A stretch of DNA of 64,000 nucleotides, taken from the NCBI RefSeq assembly GCF_001713455.1, contig NZ_CP016464.1, positions 1,115,501-1,179,500 on the forward strand, written 5' to 3'. Positions 50,653 through 60,478 of this stretch are shown piece by piece. Made by a program: the position numbers and the translations under genes. The notes under the pieces are model-generated. The model was not told the DNA's origin and did not search any database. It saw only the letters and a list, made by a program, of their open reading frames with translations. The DNA comes from Bosea sp. RAC05. GTDB taxonomy: Bacteria > Pseudomonadota > Alphaproteobacteria > Rhizobiales > Beijerinckiaceae. The first letter of the stretch is position 1; every line of letters starts with the position of its first letter.

Positions 50653-51903
50653 ATGGACGCCGTCGTCGACCAGGTATCCCACAACCAGCCCATGTCCATC
50701 GCTGAGGCCTGCGCCGCGGCGATCGCGTGCGCCCCGCCGCTTTTGCCGGGCGAAACCGTAAGGCTGGTCGAGTCCGCTGGACGGATTCTCGCCGAGACCT
50801 TCGTGGCGCGCATGGCTTCGCCTCCCTTCACTCAATCGGCGATGGACGGCTATGCCTTGGTCGCGGCTTCAGGCATGTCTGAAGGCACGCGACTCAAGAT
50901 CGTGGATCGTGTGCCCGCTGGGAGCTGCGGCCAGCGATTATCGGCCGGGGAAGCTGCCCGGATTTTCACGGGCGCTCCGATGCCGGAGGGCGCGGACGCC
51001 GTCGTGATGCAGGAGCATGTCGAACGAGACGATACATCGATCGTCCTGACGCGCCGAATGACTGCCGGCGACAACGTCCGGCATCAGGGCGAGGATATCG
51101 AGCCGCTCGAACCGCTCCTGAAGCCCGGCATCAGGCTTGATCCTCGCCATGTCGCCATGCTCGCCGCTCAGGGCGCGGAAATCGTCGCCGTCAGGTCCAG
51201 GCTGCGCATAGCCGTTTTTTCCACCGGTGATGAGTTGCAGGATGTGGGCGCCATGCTGAGGGGCGCAGCGGTCTATGACTCGAACCGCCCCATGCTGCTG
51301 TCGCTGATCGGCCAAGCGGGGCACGACGCGATCGACGGCGGCCGGGCAGCGGATTCGCGTTCGGAGATCGCAGAACGGCTGAGGATGCTCTCGGAGCGTT
51401 CTGATCTTGTGATCAGCACGGGAGGGGCTTCGGTCGGCGAAGAAGACCATAGCCTTGTTGCCTTGAGACATGCCGGAGGAAGCGGCCGGGTGCTGAAGAT
51501 CGCCCTCAAACCAGCCAAACCGGCGATCGTGGGCAGGATCGGCCAGGCTGCGTATCTGGGGCTCCCCGGGAATCCGGTTGCAAGCCTCGTGTCCTGGCTC
51601 ATCCTGGGACACGCCATGGTGGGCGCTCTGCAGGGACGGCCTCATCGTCCGCACATTGGCTATCCGTTGCCCATCGCGGCGGGGTTTGCGCGGCGCCCGG
51701 GTCGTACGGAGTTTGTCCCTGCGCGGCTCGTGTCCAACAAGGGACAGGAGGTCAGGGCGGAGATCATCGGCAAGGGCGGTGCAGCACAGCTTCGCCCACT
51801 CGCCCTCGCGGACGGGCTCGCCGAGATCGCCGCCGAATGCGGAGACCTTCGTCCCGGCGATCTGATCCGGTTTCACCCGTTCTCTGGTGCTTTTCAGGGC
51901 TGA
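50653..51903 (+). CDS. moeA: Molybdopterin molybdenumtransferase
   Basis: A 416-residue MoeA: residues about 20-185 form domains I/II ([34 protein letters not shown]), and the MoCF-type domain III has [31 protein letters not shown] and GLPGNPVAS. It inserts molybdate into adenylylated molybdopterin. Start at 50653 with AAGGGAG 6 bases upstream; longer frames lack family sequence. It precedes moaA by 14 bases and supplies the cofactor for NarG downstream. Confidence 0.93.
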   Translation: MDAVVDQVSHNQPMSIAEACAAAIACAPPLLPGETVRLVESAGRILAETFVARMASPPFTQSAMDGYALVAASGMSEGTRLKIVDRVPAGSCGQRLSAGEAARIFTGAPMPEGADAVVMQEHVERDDTSIVLTRRMTAGDNVRHQGEDIEPLEPLLKPGIRLDPRHVAMLAAQGAEIVAVRSRLRIAVFSTGDELQDVGAMLRGAAVYDSNRPMLLSLIGQAGHDAIDGGRAADSRSEIAERLRMLSERSDLVISTGGASVGEEDHSLVALRHAGGSGRVLKIALKPAKPAIVGRIGQAAYLGLPGNPVASLVSWLILGHAMVGALQGRPHRPHIGYPLPIAAGFARRPGRTEFVPARLVSNKGQEVRAEIIGKGGAAQLRPLALADGLAEIAAECGDLRPGDLIRFHPFSGAFQG

Positions 51904-51917
51904 GGATTCCCCAAGCC

Positions 51918-52946
51918 ATGCGGTTTGACCCAATCGCGCCCCTGTCGCGGCCGGTGCTGACCGACCCGTTCGGCCGCGACATCTCCTATCTGCGGATTTC
52001 GGTGACGGATCGCTGCGACTTCCGCTGCGTCTACTGCATGTCGGAGGACATGACCTTCCTGCCCAAGCGCGATCTGCTGACGCTGGAAGAGATCGACCGC
52101 CTCGCCACCGCCTTCATCGCGCGCGGCACGCGCAAGCTGCGCCTGACCGGCGGCGAGCCGCTGGTGCGGCGCGACGTGATGAGCCTGTTCCGCTCGCTCT
52201 CGCGGCACCTGGCCTCGGGCGCGCTCGAGGAGCTGACGTTGACCACGAACGGCTCGCTGCTCGACCGCTACGCGCAGGAAATGGCCGATTACGGCGTGCG
52301 GCGGATCAATGTCTCGCTCGACACGCTCGACCCCGACAAGTTCCGCCAGATCACGCGCTGGGGCGATCTCGACAAGGTGCTGGGCGGCATCGAGGCGGCG
52401 CGCAAGGCCGGTATGCGGGTCAAGATCAACGCGGTCGCGCTGAAGGGCGTGAACGAGGACGAGATCGAGAGCCTGATGACCTGGTCGCATGGGCTGGGCA
52501 TGGATTTGACCCTGATCGAGGTGATGCCGCTGGGCGAGATCGAGCCAGGCCGGATCGACCAGTTCCTGCCGCTCTCGGTGGTCAGGGCGCGGCTGATGGA
52601 CAATTACAACCTCGTCGAGGATCCCTACCGGACGGGCGGGCCGGCGCGCTATGTCCGGGTGAAGGAGACAGGTGGGCTGATCGGCTTCATCACGCCGATG
52701 ACGCACAACTTCTGCGAGAGCTGCAACCGCGTCCGCCTGACCTGCACCGGCACACTCTATATGTGCCTCGGCCAGGAGGATGCCGCCGATCTGCGCGCAC
52801 CGATCCGGGCCTCGGCCGACGATGCGGCGCTGCACCGCGCCATGGACGAGGCGATCTCGCGCAAGCCCAAGGGCCATGACTTCGTCATCGACCGGCGTCG
52901 CGAAAAGCCGGCCGTCGGGCGGCATATGAGCGTCACCGGCGGCTGA
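51918..52946 (+). CDS. moaA: GTP 3',8-cyclase
   Basis: A 342-residue radical SAM enzyme: the N-terminal cluster motif CDFRCVYC, the [12 protein letters not shown]-binding segment, and the C-terminal cluster ligands in [17 protein letters not shown]. It converts GTP to the first cyclised intermediate of molybdenum cofactor synthesis. The start at 51918 gives the normal N terminus. The usual C-terminal Gly-Gly is present (SVTGG). It is cotranscribed with moeA. Confidence 0.95.
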   Translation: MRFDPIAPLSRPVLTDPFGRDISYLRISVTDRCDFRCVYCMSEDMTFLPKRDLLTLEEIDRLATAFIARGTRKLRLTGGEPLVRRDVMSLFRSLSRHLASGALEELTLTTNGSLLDRYAQEMADYGVRRINVSLDTLDPDKFRQITRWGDLDKVLGGIEAARKAGMRVKINAVALKGVNEDEIESLMTWSHGLGMDLTLIEVMPLGEIEPGRIDQFLPLSVVRARLMDNYNLVEDPYRTGGPARYVRVKETGGLIGFITPMTHNFCESCNRVRLTCTGTLYMCLGQEDAADLRAPIRASADDAALHRAMDEAISRKPKGHDFVIDRRREKPAVGRHMSVTGG

Positions 52947-52975
52947 AGACCGACCAGGCCGGTCAGGGCCGATCG

Positions 52976-53674
52976 TCAGCTGACCGTGCCGTCGATGGTG
53001 GGGGATGGATGGGCGAGACCGTTCAAGGCAACCATGTCGCCGATCTCAACGACCCGTCCCGAGACCTTCACGCCGTAGGGGACCAGGGCCGCGATTGAGC
53101 GGGACAGAACCTCGGGCGCCATTCCTAGGCGCGAGGCCAGGACCTTCTTGTCGAATGGCAACTCGAAGCGTCCCGTCCCACCGCTCTCGCCATGATGCGT
53201 CAGAACCCAGTTCGCGAGGCGCTCCAGGCTCGATCTCAGTTTCTGGTTCTTCAGCTCTCTGACGACGCCGCGATAGGCACCAGCCAGTTCAAGTGCGAGC
53301 GCGCGGGAGAATGCGGCGTCTTCGCCGAACGAGCGTCGCACCGCCTCAGCCGGGATCAGCAAGACGCGCGATGGAAGCAGCGCACGGGCCGATTTCAGAT
53401 AGACGCGATCAAGTATGACGGCGGCCACGATGAAGCTGTGGCCGGGTCCGATCACCGAGATCGTCGTCTCGCGATCGCGGTAGGCCGAGTACATCTCGAT
53501 TTGGCCATCGATGATGACGTGCAGGAAATCGGCTGGATCGCCTTCCCGAGCCAGTTCCACATGGGCGGGAAACCGCTGCAGAAACGAAGCGCGGAGCATC
53601 GATTCGACATGCGTCGAGGCGACGCCGACGAACAGCGGAAGCGTTCGCATTTCCTCGATTTCGTCGTGACGCAT
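52976..53674 (-). CDS. Crp/Fnr-family regulator without Fe-S cysteines (Dnr/NarR-like)
   Basis: A 232-residue regulator starting MRHDEIEEMRTLPLF at 53674, with GGGGGG just upstream. The cNMP-type beta-roll (FLHVIIDGQIEMYSAYRDRE) and dimer helix are followed by a C-terminal helix-turn-helix KKVLASRLGMAPEVLSRSI. There is no cysteine in the protein, so it cannot bind the oxygen-sensing [4Fe-4S] cluster of FNR. The Glu/Ser/Arg of its recognition helix (PEVLSRS) fit TTGAT-type half-sites. It faces away from narK, and both promoters carry such boxes, so it is the likely nitrate/nitric-oxide-responsive activator of the nar genes. Confidence 0.88.
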   Translation of the reverse strand: MRHDEIEEMRTLPLFVGVASTHVESMLRASFLQRFPAHVELAREGDPADFLHVIIDGQIEMYSAYRDRETTISVIGPGHSFIVAAVILDRVYLKSARALLPSRVLLIPAEAVRRSFGEDAAFSRALALELAGAYRGVVRELKNQKLRSSLERLANWVLTHHGESGGTGRFELPFDKKVLASRLGMAPEVLSRSIAALVPYGVKVSGRVVEIGDMVALNGLAHPSPTIDGTVS

Positions 53675-53720
53675 GATCCCCCCTCGCACGCACTCTATAG
53701 CCGTCAACGCAATTATTTTC

Positions 53721-53734
53721 TTGATTTTTGTCAA
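53721..53734. promoter_or_regulatory. FNR/Dnr-type box before the regulator gene
   Basis: TTGATTTTTGTCAA: consensus TTGAT-N4-ATCAA with one change in the second arm, 47 bases before the regulator ATG. It suggests autoregulation or control by another family member. Confidence 0.65.
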
Positions 53735-53835
53735 GCGCAATCATGCGAAGTCCCGTCGCAATTCTTGAGGATCGGCGGGCTCTGGAATGATAAATATATG
53801 TGACGATCTTGAAAGACTATAGACCGTCTCCATGC

Positions 53836-53849
53836 TTGATTTGCATCAA
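53836..53849. promoter_or_regulatory. Perfect FNR/Dnr-type box upstream of narK
   Basis: TTGATTTGCATCAA is a full match to TTGAT-N4-ATCAA. It lies 60 bases before the narK ATG. A box centre at 53842.5 and a possible extended -10 (TGTGAGAAT, 53863-53871) fit a box near -35 to -41, the usual activating position. It would switch on narK and probably narGHJI under low oxygen or nitrogen oxides. Confidence 0.85.
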
Positions 53850-53908
53850 AGAGAAAAGACTCTGTGAGAATGACACCTGCCCCGTCTTGATTGAACGCGG
53901 GGGTAGAC

Positions 53909-56671
53909 ATGAGCGGTGTAGCGGTCTCACCATCGGAGCAGGGCCGGGCGCTCTGGCTTTCGACCATTGCTTTCACAGTCTGCTTCGCTGTCTGGACGAT
54001 CTTCGCGATCATCGGCATCCAGATCAAAAAGGACCTCGGGCTTTCCGAGACCCAGTTCGGCCTGTTGGTCGGCACTCCGATCCTGACCGGCTCGCTCATT
54101 CGCCTGCTTCTGGGCATCTGGTCCGACCAGTATGGCGGCCGGGTCGTCTACACAATCACCATGCTGTCCGCGGCCGTGATGACCGGACTGCTCACCTTCG
54201 CCTATGACTACACGACGTTCCTGATCGCAGCGCTTGGCGTCGGCATCGCCGGCGGATCCTTCTCGGTCGGCGTCGCCTATGTGGTGAAGTGGTATCCCAA
54301 GGAGAAGCAGGGCACGGCGCTCGGCATCTTCGGCGCCGGCAATGTTGGTGCGGCTGTCACCAAATTCGCAGCCCCCGTCATCATGATCGCCTATGGCTGG
54401 AAGACGGTGGCTCTGGTTTGGGCCATCGCGCTCGCGATCACCGCCGTGATCTTCTTCCTGTTCACCAAGGACGATCCCGACCTCGCCCGGCGCCGCGCCT
54501 CCGGTCAGAAGCCCGAGCCGCTCTCGGCGATGATGGAGCCCCTGAAGAACATCCAGGTCTGGCGCTTCTCGCTCTACTACTTCTTCGTCTTCGGCGGCTT
54601 CGTCGCATTGGCGCTGTGGCTGCCGCGCTACCTGATCGGCGTCTACGGCCTCGACATCGCCACCGCCGGCATGGTCGGCGCGATGTACTCGATCCCGGCC
54701 TCGATTTTCCGCGCCTATGGCGGGCATCTCTCGGACAAATACGGCGCCCGCACGGTGATGTACTGGACCTTCCTGGTCGCGGTCGTCTGCACCTTCATCC
54801 TCGCCTACCCACCGACGCAGTACGTGGTCGAGGGCATCCGCGGCCCGATCGCGTTCTCCACGCGAATGGGCCTGCTGGGCTTCATGGCGGTCGCCTTCGT
54901 CCTCGGCTTCTTCATGAGCCTGGGCAAGGCCGCGGTCTACAAGCACATCCCGGTCTACTATCCCGACCGGGTCGGTGCGGTCGGCGGCGTTGTCGGCCTC
55001 GTTGGTGGCCTCGGCGGCTTCGTCCTGCCGATCGCCTTCGGCGCGCTGAACGACCTCACAGGCGTCTGGCAGAGCTGCTTCTGGCTGCTGTTCGTGATCG
55101 CCGCAGTCTCGCTGATCTGGATGCATCTGGCTGTCCGCCAGATGGAAAAGGCCGCGGCGGTGGCTGGCGTGCCGGTTCAGAACCTGCCGGAACTGCCTGA
55201 GATGCAGCCCATCCACGGCGTGGCCCAGGCGGGTGCGCTCGCCGCCACGGGCGCGATCCAGGACTGGCGTCCCGAGAACAAGGCGTTCTGGGACCAGACG
55301 GGCAAGGCCATCGCCCGGCGGAACCTCTGGATCTCGGTGCCGTGCCTGCTCTTGTCCTTCGCGGTCTGGATGGTCTGGTCGGTCGTCGTCGCCAAACTGC
55401 CGAGCGTCGGCTTCGCCTTCACCAACGAACAGCTCTTCTGGCTTGCCTCGCTGCCGGGGCTGTCGGGGGCCACGCTGCGCATATTCTACAGCTTCATGCC
55501 CGCGATCTTCGGCGGCCGCCTCTGGACGACGCTCGCGACATGGTCGCTGCTGATCCCCGCGCTCGGCATGGGTTTCGCCGTCCAGAATCCTGAGACGCCC
55601 TACTGGATCTTCCTCGGCCTGGCGCTGCTCTGCGGTTTCGGCGGAGGCAACTTCGCCTCGTCGATGGCCAACATCTCCTTCTTCTTCCCCAAGGCGGAGA
55701 AGGGCAACGCCCTGGCGATCAATGCGGGCCTAGGCAATCTCGGCGTCAGTGTCGTCCAGTTCGTGGTGCCGCTCGCCATCACGGCGAGCGTCTTCGGGGC
55801 GCTCGGGGGGGCACCGCAGACGGCGACCGTGGCCGGCGTCACCTCGACGCTCTGGCTGCAGAACGCCGGCTTCGTCTTCGTGCCTTTCATCATCGCCTCG
55901 GCCTTCGCGGCCTGGTTCGGCATGAACGACATCGCGACGATGAAGGCCTCCTTCGCCGATCAGGCGGTGATCTTCCGGCGTACCCACAACTGGATCATGT
56001 GCTGGCTCTACACCGGCACCTTCGGCTCCTTCATCGGGTTCTCGGCGGCCTTCCCCTTGCTGTCAAAGATCCTCTTTCCCGAGATTAACGCGCTCCAATA
56101 CGCTTTCCTCGGCCCGCTCGTCGGTGCTCTGGCCCGCGCTGGCGCTGGCAAGCCGTGCGACCGGATCGGCGGCGGACGGATCACCTTCTGGGTGTTCATC
56201 GCGATGAGCCTGGGGGTCGGCGGCGTGCTCTACGCCATCGGCATGAAGGGCGACGCGAGCGCTTTCCCCGTCTTCTTCGCGAGCTTCCTGTTCCTCTTCG
56301 CGGCGACCGGGGTCGGCAACGCCTCCACCTTCCAGATGATCCCGGCGATCATGCGGCTCGAGGTGGCGCGCCTCGAACCCCAGATGAGCCAGCCCGAGCG
56401 CGTCAAGCAGTCGGACAAGGAAGCCGCCGCCATCATCGGCTTCACCTCGGCGATCGCCGCCTACGGCGCCTTCTTCATCCCCAAGAGCTTCGGCACCTCA
56501 ATCGCGATGACGGGCGGGGCAGGGGCCGCGCTCTACGGCTTCCTCGGCTTCTACCTCAGCTGCATCGCCATCACCTGGTGGTTCTACACCCGCCGCGGCG
56601 GCCTCCTCTTCGACACCGAGCATGGCGTGCCGGCTGGGTCCGCCAGGCCGCTCCCGACACCGGCTGAATGA
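53909..56671 (+). CDS. narK: Double NarK nitrate/nitrite transporter (NarK1-NarK2 fusion)
   Basis: A 920-residue protein made of two MFS units. Residues about 12-430 are the NarK1-like half (LGLSETQFGLLVGTPILTGS; VGIAGGSFSVGVAYVVKWYP). Residues about 465-900 are the NarK2-like half (NEQLFWLASLPGLSGATLRI; CGFGGGNFASSMANISFFFP). Fused NarK1-NarK2 transporters are known in denitrifying alphaproteobacteria and carry out nitrate uptake with proton symport plus nitrate/nitrite exchange. Start at 53909; a TTG at 53891 is in frame but less likely. It lies 40 bases before narG. Confidence 0.95.
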   Translation: MSGVAVSPSEQGRALWLSTIAFTVCFAVWTIFAIIGIQIKKDLGLSETQFGLLVGTPILTGSLIRLLLGIWSDQYGGRVVYTITMLSAAVMTGLLTFAYDYTTFLIAALGVGIAGGSFSVGVAYVVKWYPKEKQGTALGIFGAGNVGAAVTKFAAPVIMIAYGWKTVALVWAIALAITAVIFFLFTKDDPDLARRRASGQKPEPLSAMMEPLKNIQVWRFSLYYFFVFGGFVALALWLPRYLIGVYGLDIATAGMVGAMYSIPASIFRAYGGHLSDKYGARTVMYWTFLVAVVCTFILAYPPTQYVVEGIRGPIAFSTRMGLLGFMAVAFVLGFFMSLGKAAVYKHIPVYYPDRVGAVGGVVGLVGGLGGFVLPIAFGALNDLTGVWQSCFWLLFVIAAVSLIWMHLAVRQMEKAAAVAGVPVQNLPELPEMQPIHGVAQAGALAATGAIQDWRPENKAFWDQTGKAIARRNLWISVPCLLLSFAVWMVWSVVVAKLPSVGFAFTNEQLFWLASLPGLSGATLRIFYSFMPAIFGGRLWTTLATWSLLIPALGMGFAVQNPETPYWIFLGLALLCGFGGGNFASSMANISFFFPKAEKGNALAINAGLGNLGVSVVQFVVPLAITASVFGALGGAPQTATVAGVTSTLWLQNAGFVFVPFIIASAFAAWFGMNDIATMKASFADQAVIFRRTHNWIMCWLYTGTFGSFIGFSAAFPLLSKILFPEINALQYAFLGPLVGALARAGAGKPCDRIGGGRITFWVFIAMSLGVGGVLYAIGMKGDASAFPVFFASFLFLFAATGVGNASTFQMIPAIMRLEVARLEPQMSQPERVKQSDKEAAAIIGFTSAIAAYGAFFIPKSFGTSIAMTGGAGAALYGFLGFYLSCIAITWWFYTRRGGLLFDTEHGVPAGSARPLPTPAE

Positions 56672-56711
56672 TCTTCGCCCTCCGATTCCGACTTCCCTCG
56701 AGGGGACCGCA

Positions 56712-59700
56712 ATGAGCCACTTTCTCGACCGACTGACCTTCTTCAACAAGGTCTCTGAGCCCTTCTCAAACGGCCATGGCGTCATGACCAGCGAAGACCG
56801 GAGCTGGGAGGACGGCTACCGGAAGCGCTGGCAGCACGACAAGATCGTGCGCTCCACCCACGGCGCCAACTGCACCGGCTCCTGCTCCTGGAAGATCTAT
56901 GTAAAGGGCGGCATCGTCACCTGGGAAACCCAGCAGACGGACTACCCCCGCACGCGGCCCGATCTGCCCAACCATGAGCCGCGCGGCTGCTCACGCGGGG
57001 CGTCCTATAGCTGGTACCTCTACTCCGGCAACCGGGTGAAGTACCCGCTGATCCGGGCCCGGCTGCTCAAGCTCTGGCGCGAGGCGCGCAAGAATCTCCC
57101 GCCGGTCGCAGCCTGGAGGAGCATCGTCGAGAACCCGGAGAAGCGCGCCGCCTATACCAGCAAGCGCGGCCATGGCGGCTTCGTGCGGGCCGGCTGGGAT
57201 GAAGCGACCGAGATCATCGCCACCGCCAACGCCTATACGGCCAAGACCTACGGACCCGACCGGGTGTTCGGCTTCTCGCCGATCCCGGCCATGTCGATGG
57301 TCTCCTATGCGGCGGGCTCGCGCTACCTGTCGCTGATGGGCGGCGTCTGCATGTCCTTCTACGACTGGTACTGCGACCTGCCGCCGGCCTCGCCCCAGAC
57401 CTGGGGCGAGCAGACCGACGTGCCGGAATCCGCCGACTGGTACAATGCCGGCTTCATCATCCTTTGGGGCTCCAACGTCCCCCAGACCCGCACGCCAGAC
57501 GCGCATTTCTATACGGAAGCCCGCTACAAGGGCATGAAGAGCGCGGTGATCTGCCCCGACTATTCGGAAGCCGCCAAGTTTGGCGACATCTGGCTGAGCG
57601 TGAAGCAGGGCACAGACTCAGCGCTGGCGATGGCGATGGGCCACGTCATCCTGAAGGAATACCATATCGACCGACAGGTGCCGTATTTCCGGGACTATGT
57701 CCGCCAGTACAGCGACATGCCGATGCTGGTAAAGCTGGTGAAGCAGGGGGACAACCTCGTCCCCGACCGCTTCATCCGGGCCTCGGACTTCGACGCCGGC
57801 CTCGGCGAGGCCAACAACCCCGAATGGAAGACCGTGGCCTTCGACGAGACCACCGGCAAGATCGTCGCGCCCGGCGGCACGATCGGCTTCCGCTGGGGCG
57901 AGAGCGGCAAATGGAATCTCGAGGAAAAGGACGCCTCTGGTACTCCGACGCAGCTGCGGCTGTCGCTGGCCGAGATCAGAGATGATCTCGCCGAGGTCGC
58001 CTTCCCCTATTTCGGCAACATCGAGCACGAGCACTTCGCCTCGACCGACCATGGCAGCGTGCTGAAGCGTCGCGTCCCGGTGAAGCGCCTGGCGCTCGCG
58101 GAGGGCGAGACGCTCGTCGCTTCTGTCCACGACCTCTTCCTCGCCAACTACGGCGTCGACTGCGGCTATGGCGGGGACAATGTCGCGTCCTCGCTTGATG
58201 ACGACACGCCCTACACCCCAGCCTGGGCCGAAAAGATCACCGGGGTCTCGCGCGACAAGATCGTCCGTGTCGCGCGGGAATTCGCCACCAATGCCGAGAA
58301 GACCAAGGGCCGCTCGATGATCATCATCGGGGCCGCGATGAACCACTGGTACCACGCCGACATGAACTACCGCGGCGTCATCAACATGCTGGTGATGTGC
58401 GGCTGCGTCGGACAGTCGGGCGGTGGCTGGGCTCATTATGTCGGGCAGGAAAAACTGCGCCCGCAGGCCGGCTGGGCGCCGCTCGCCTTTGCTCTCGACT
58501 GGGGCCGTCCGCCGCGCCAGCAGAACTCGACCTCGGCCTTCTACGCCCACACCGACCAGTGGCGCTACGAGACCGTGCGCGTCGCCGATCTCGTCTCGCC
58601 CACGGCGCCCGCGGGTCCCTGGGACGGCACGCTGATCGACTACAACATCCGCGCCGAGCGGATGGGCTGGCTGCCATCCGCGCCGCAGCTCGAAACCAAC
58701 CCGCTGCAGGTCGCCAAGGACGCCGCGGCCGCCGGTATGGAGCCCAAGGACTACGTCGCGAAATCGCTGAAGGACGGCTCGCTGAAGCTGTCCTGCGAGG
58801 ACCCCGACAACCCGGTCAACTGGCCGCGCAACCTGTTCGTCTGGCGCTCCAATCTGCTGGGTTCGTCGGGTAAGGGCCACGAGTACTTCCTCAAGCACCT
58901 GCTTGGGACGACCCATGGCGTACTGGGAAAGGACCTGGGCCCCGAGGGGCGGGCGCGCTCGACCGAAGCCGTCTGGCACGAGCAGGCGCCGGAGGGAAAG
59001 CTCGACCTCTTGGTCACGCTCGACTTCAGGATGTCGACCACCTGCGTCTACTCCGACATCGTCCTGCCGACCGCCACCTGGTACGAGAAGAACGACCTCA
59101 ACACCTCAGACATGCACCCCTTCATCCATCCGCTGACCGGCGCGGTGGACCCGGCCTGGGAAGCGCGCTCGGACTGGGAGATCTACAAGGGTCTGGCCAA
59201 GGCCTTCTCCAAGGTCGCGCCCGAAGTGCTTGGCGTCGAGAAGGACGTGGTCCTCAACCCGATCAAGCACGACAGCCCCAACGAGATCGCCCAGGCTTTC
59301 GACCCCAAGGACTGGAAGAAGGGCGAGTGCGAGCCTATCCCCGGCAAGACCATGCCGGTGGTGACGGTGGTCGAGCGCGACTACCCCAACCTCTATGCCC
59401 GCTTCACCGCGCTCGGTCCCCTGATGGACACGATCGGAAACGGCATCAAGGGCATGGCCTGGAAGACCGGCCATGAGGTCGAGCATCTCAAGGCTCTGAA
59501 CGGCGTGCATCTGGAAGGAGCCAATAAGGGGCTGGCCAAGATCGTCACCGACATCGACGCCGCAGAGATGATCCTGATGCTGGCGCCAGAGACCAATGGC
59601 GAGGTCGCGGTCAAGGCCTGGGCCGCTCTCGGCAAGGCGACGGGCCGCGAACACACCCATCTGGCACTGCCCAAGGAAGACGAGAAGATCCGCTTCCGCG

Positions 59701-60464
59701 ACGTCGTCGCCCAGCCGCGCAAGATCATCTCGGCCCCGACCTGGTCGGGGCTCGAGAGCGAGAAGGTCTGCTACAACGCCGGCTACACCAACGTCCACGA
59801 GCTGATCCCGTGGCGCACCCTGACCGGCCGCCAGCAGCTCTACCAAGACCATCTCTGGATGCGCGCTTTCGGAGCTGGCTTGTGCGTCTACCGCCCGCCG
59901 CTCGACCTGCGCGCCACTGCGCCGGTGATCGACCAGAAGCCCAATGGCGAGAAGCAGATCGTCCTCAACTTCATCACGCCGCACCAGAAATGGGGCATCC
60001 ACTCCACCTACACCGACAACCTGATGATGCTGACGCTCTCGCGCGGCGGGCCGATCGTGTGGCTCAGCGAGACCGACGCGAAACGTGCCGGCATCGTCGA
60101 CAACGACTGGGTCGAGGCCTTCAACAGCAACGGCGCGCTCGTCGCCCGTGCCGTGGTCTCCCAGCGCATGAAGGACGGCACGCTCTTCATGTACCACGCA
60201 CAGGAGAAGATCGTGAACGTGCCGGGCTCGGAGATGACCGGCAATCGCGGCGGCATCCACAACTCGGTCACGCGCATCGTCATCAACCCGACGCACATGA
60301 TCGGCGGCTACGCGCAGCTCGCCTACGACTTCAACTACTACGGCACGATCGGCACCAACCGCGACGAGTTCGTGGTGATCCGCAAGCTCAAGACCGTCGA
60401 CTGGCTCGAACGGCCCCATGCCGACGCGTCGCGCGCCCCTGTCCCCGCCCAAGCCGCAGAGTGA
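56712..60464 (+). CDS. narG: Respiratory nitrate reductase alpha subunit
   Basis: A 1250-residue molybdenum-bisPGD subunit. The N-terminal cluster ligands are His50, Cys54, Cys58 (STHGANCTGSCSW) and Cys93 (RGCSRGAS). The Mo-ligand Asp lies in FYDWYCDLPPASPQTWGEQT. Length and N terminus match NarG of the membrane-bound, cytoplasm-facing enzyme. It reduces nitrate to nitrite with electrons from NarI/NarH. Start at 56712 follows GAGGGGACC. First of the narGHJI genes, with narK just before. Confidence 0.97.
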   Translation: MSHFLDRLTFFNKVSEPFSNGHGVMTSEDRSWEDGYRKRWQHDKIVRSTHGANCTGSCSWKIYVKGGIVTWETQQTDYPRTRPDLPNHEPRGCSRGASYSWYLYSGNRVKYPLIRARLLKLWREARKNLPPVAAWRSIVENPEKRAAYTSKRGHGGFVRAGWDEATEIIATANAYTAKTYGPDRVFGFSPIPAMSMVSYAAGSRYLSLMGGVCMSFYDWYCDLPPASPQTWGEQTDVPESADWYNAGFIILWGSNVPQTRTPDAHFYTEARYKGMKSAVICPDYSEAAKFGDIWLSVKQGTDSALAMAMGHVILKEYHIDRQVPYFRDYVRQYSDMPMLVKLVKQGDNLVPDRFIRASDFDAGLGEANNPEWKTVAFDETTGKIVAPGGTIGFRWGESGKWNLEEKDASGTPTQLRLSLAEIRDDLAEVAFPYFGNIEHEHFASTDHGSVLKRRVPVKRLALAEGETLVASVHDLFLANYGVDCGYGGDNVASSLDDDTPYTPAWAEKITGVSRDKIVRVAREFATNAEKTKGRSMIIIGAAMNHWYHADMNYRGVINMLVMCGCVGQSGGGWAHYVGQEKLRPQAGWAPLAFALDWGRPPRQQNSTSAFYAHTDQWRYETVRVADLVSPTAPAGPWDGTLIDYNIRAERMGWLPSAPQLETNPLQVAKDAAAAGMEPKDYVAKSLKDGSLKLSCEDPDNPVNWPRNLFVWRSNLLGSSGKGHEYFLKHLLGTTHGVLGKDLGPEGRARSTEAVWHEQAPEGKLDLLVTLDFRMSTTCVYSDIVLPTATWYEKNDLNTSDMHPFIHPLTGAVDPAWEARSDWEIYKGLAKAFSKVAPEVLGVEKDVVLNPIKHDSPNEIAQAFDPKDWKKGECEPIPGKTMPVVTVVERDYPNLYARFTALGPLMDTIGNGIKGMAWKTGHEVEHLKALNGVHLEGANKGLAKIVTDIDAAEMILMLAPETNGEVAVKAWAALGKATGREHTHLALPKEDEKIRFRDVVAQPRKIISAPTWSGLESEKVCYNAGYTNVHELIPWRTLTGRQQLYQDHLWMRAFGAGLCVYRPPLDLRATAPVIDQKPNGEKQIVLNFITPHQKWGIHSTYTDNLMMLTLSRGGPIVWLSETDAKRAGIVDNDWVEAFNSNGALVARAVVSQRMKDGTLFMYHAQEKIVNVPGSEMTGNRGGIHNSVTRIVINPTHMIGGYAQLAYDFNYYGTIGTNRDEFVVIRKLKTVDWLERPHADASRAPVPAQAAE

Positions 60465-60478
60465 AAAGGATCACGACG

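Noticed and set aside
52947..52975. Bidirectional terminator between moaA and the Crp/Fnr gene
   Set aside because: The best stem (GACCG/CGGTC) is five pairs with no U-tract on either strand.
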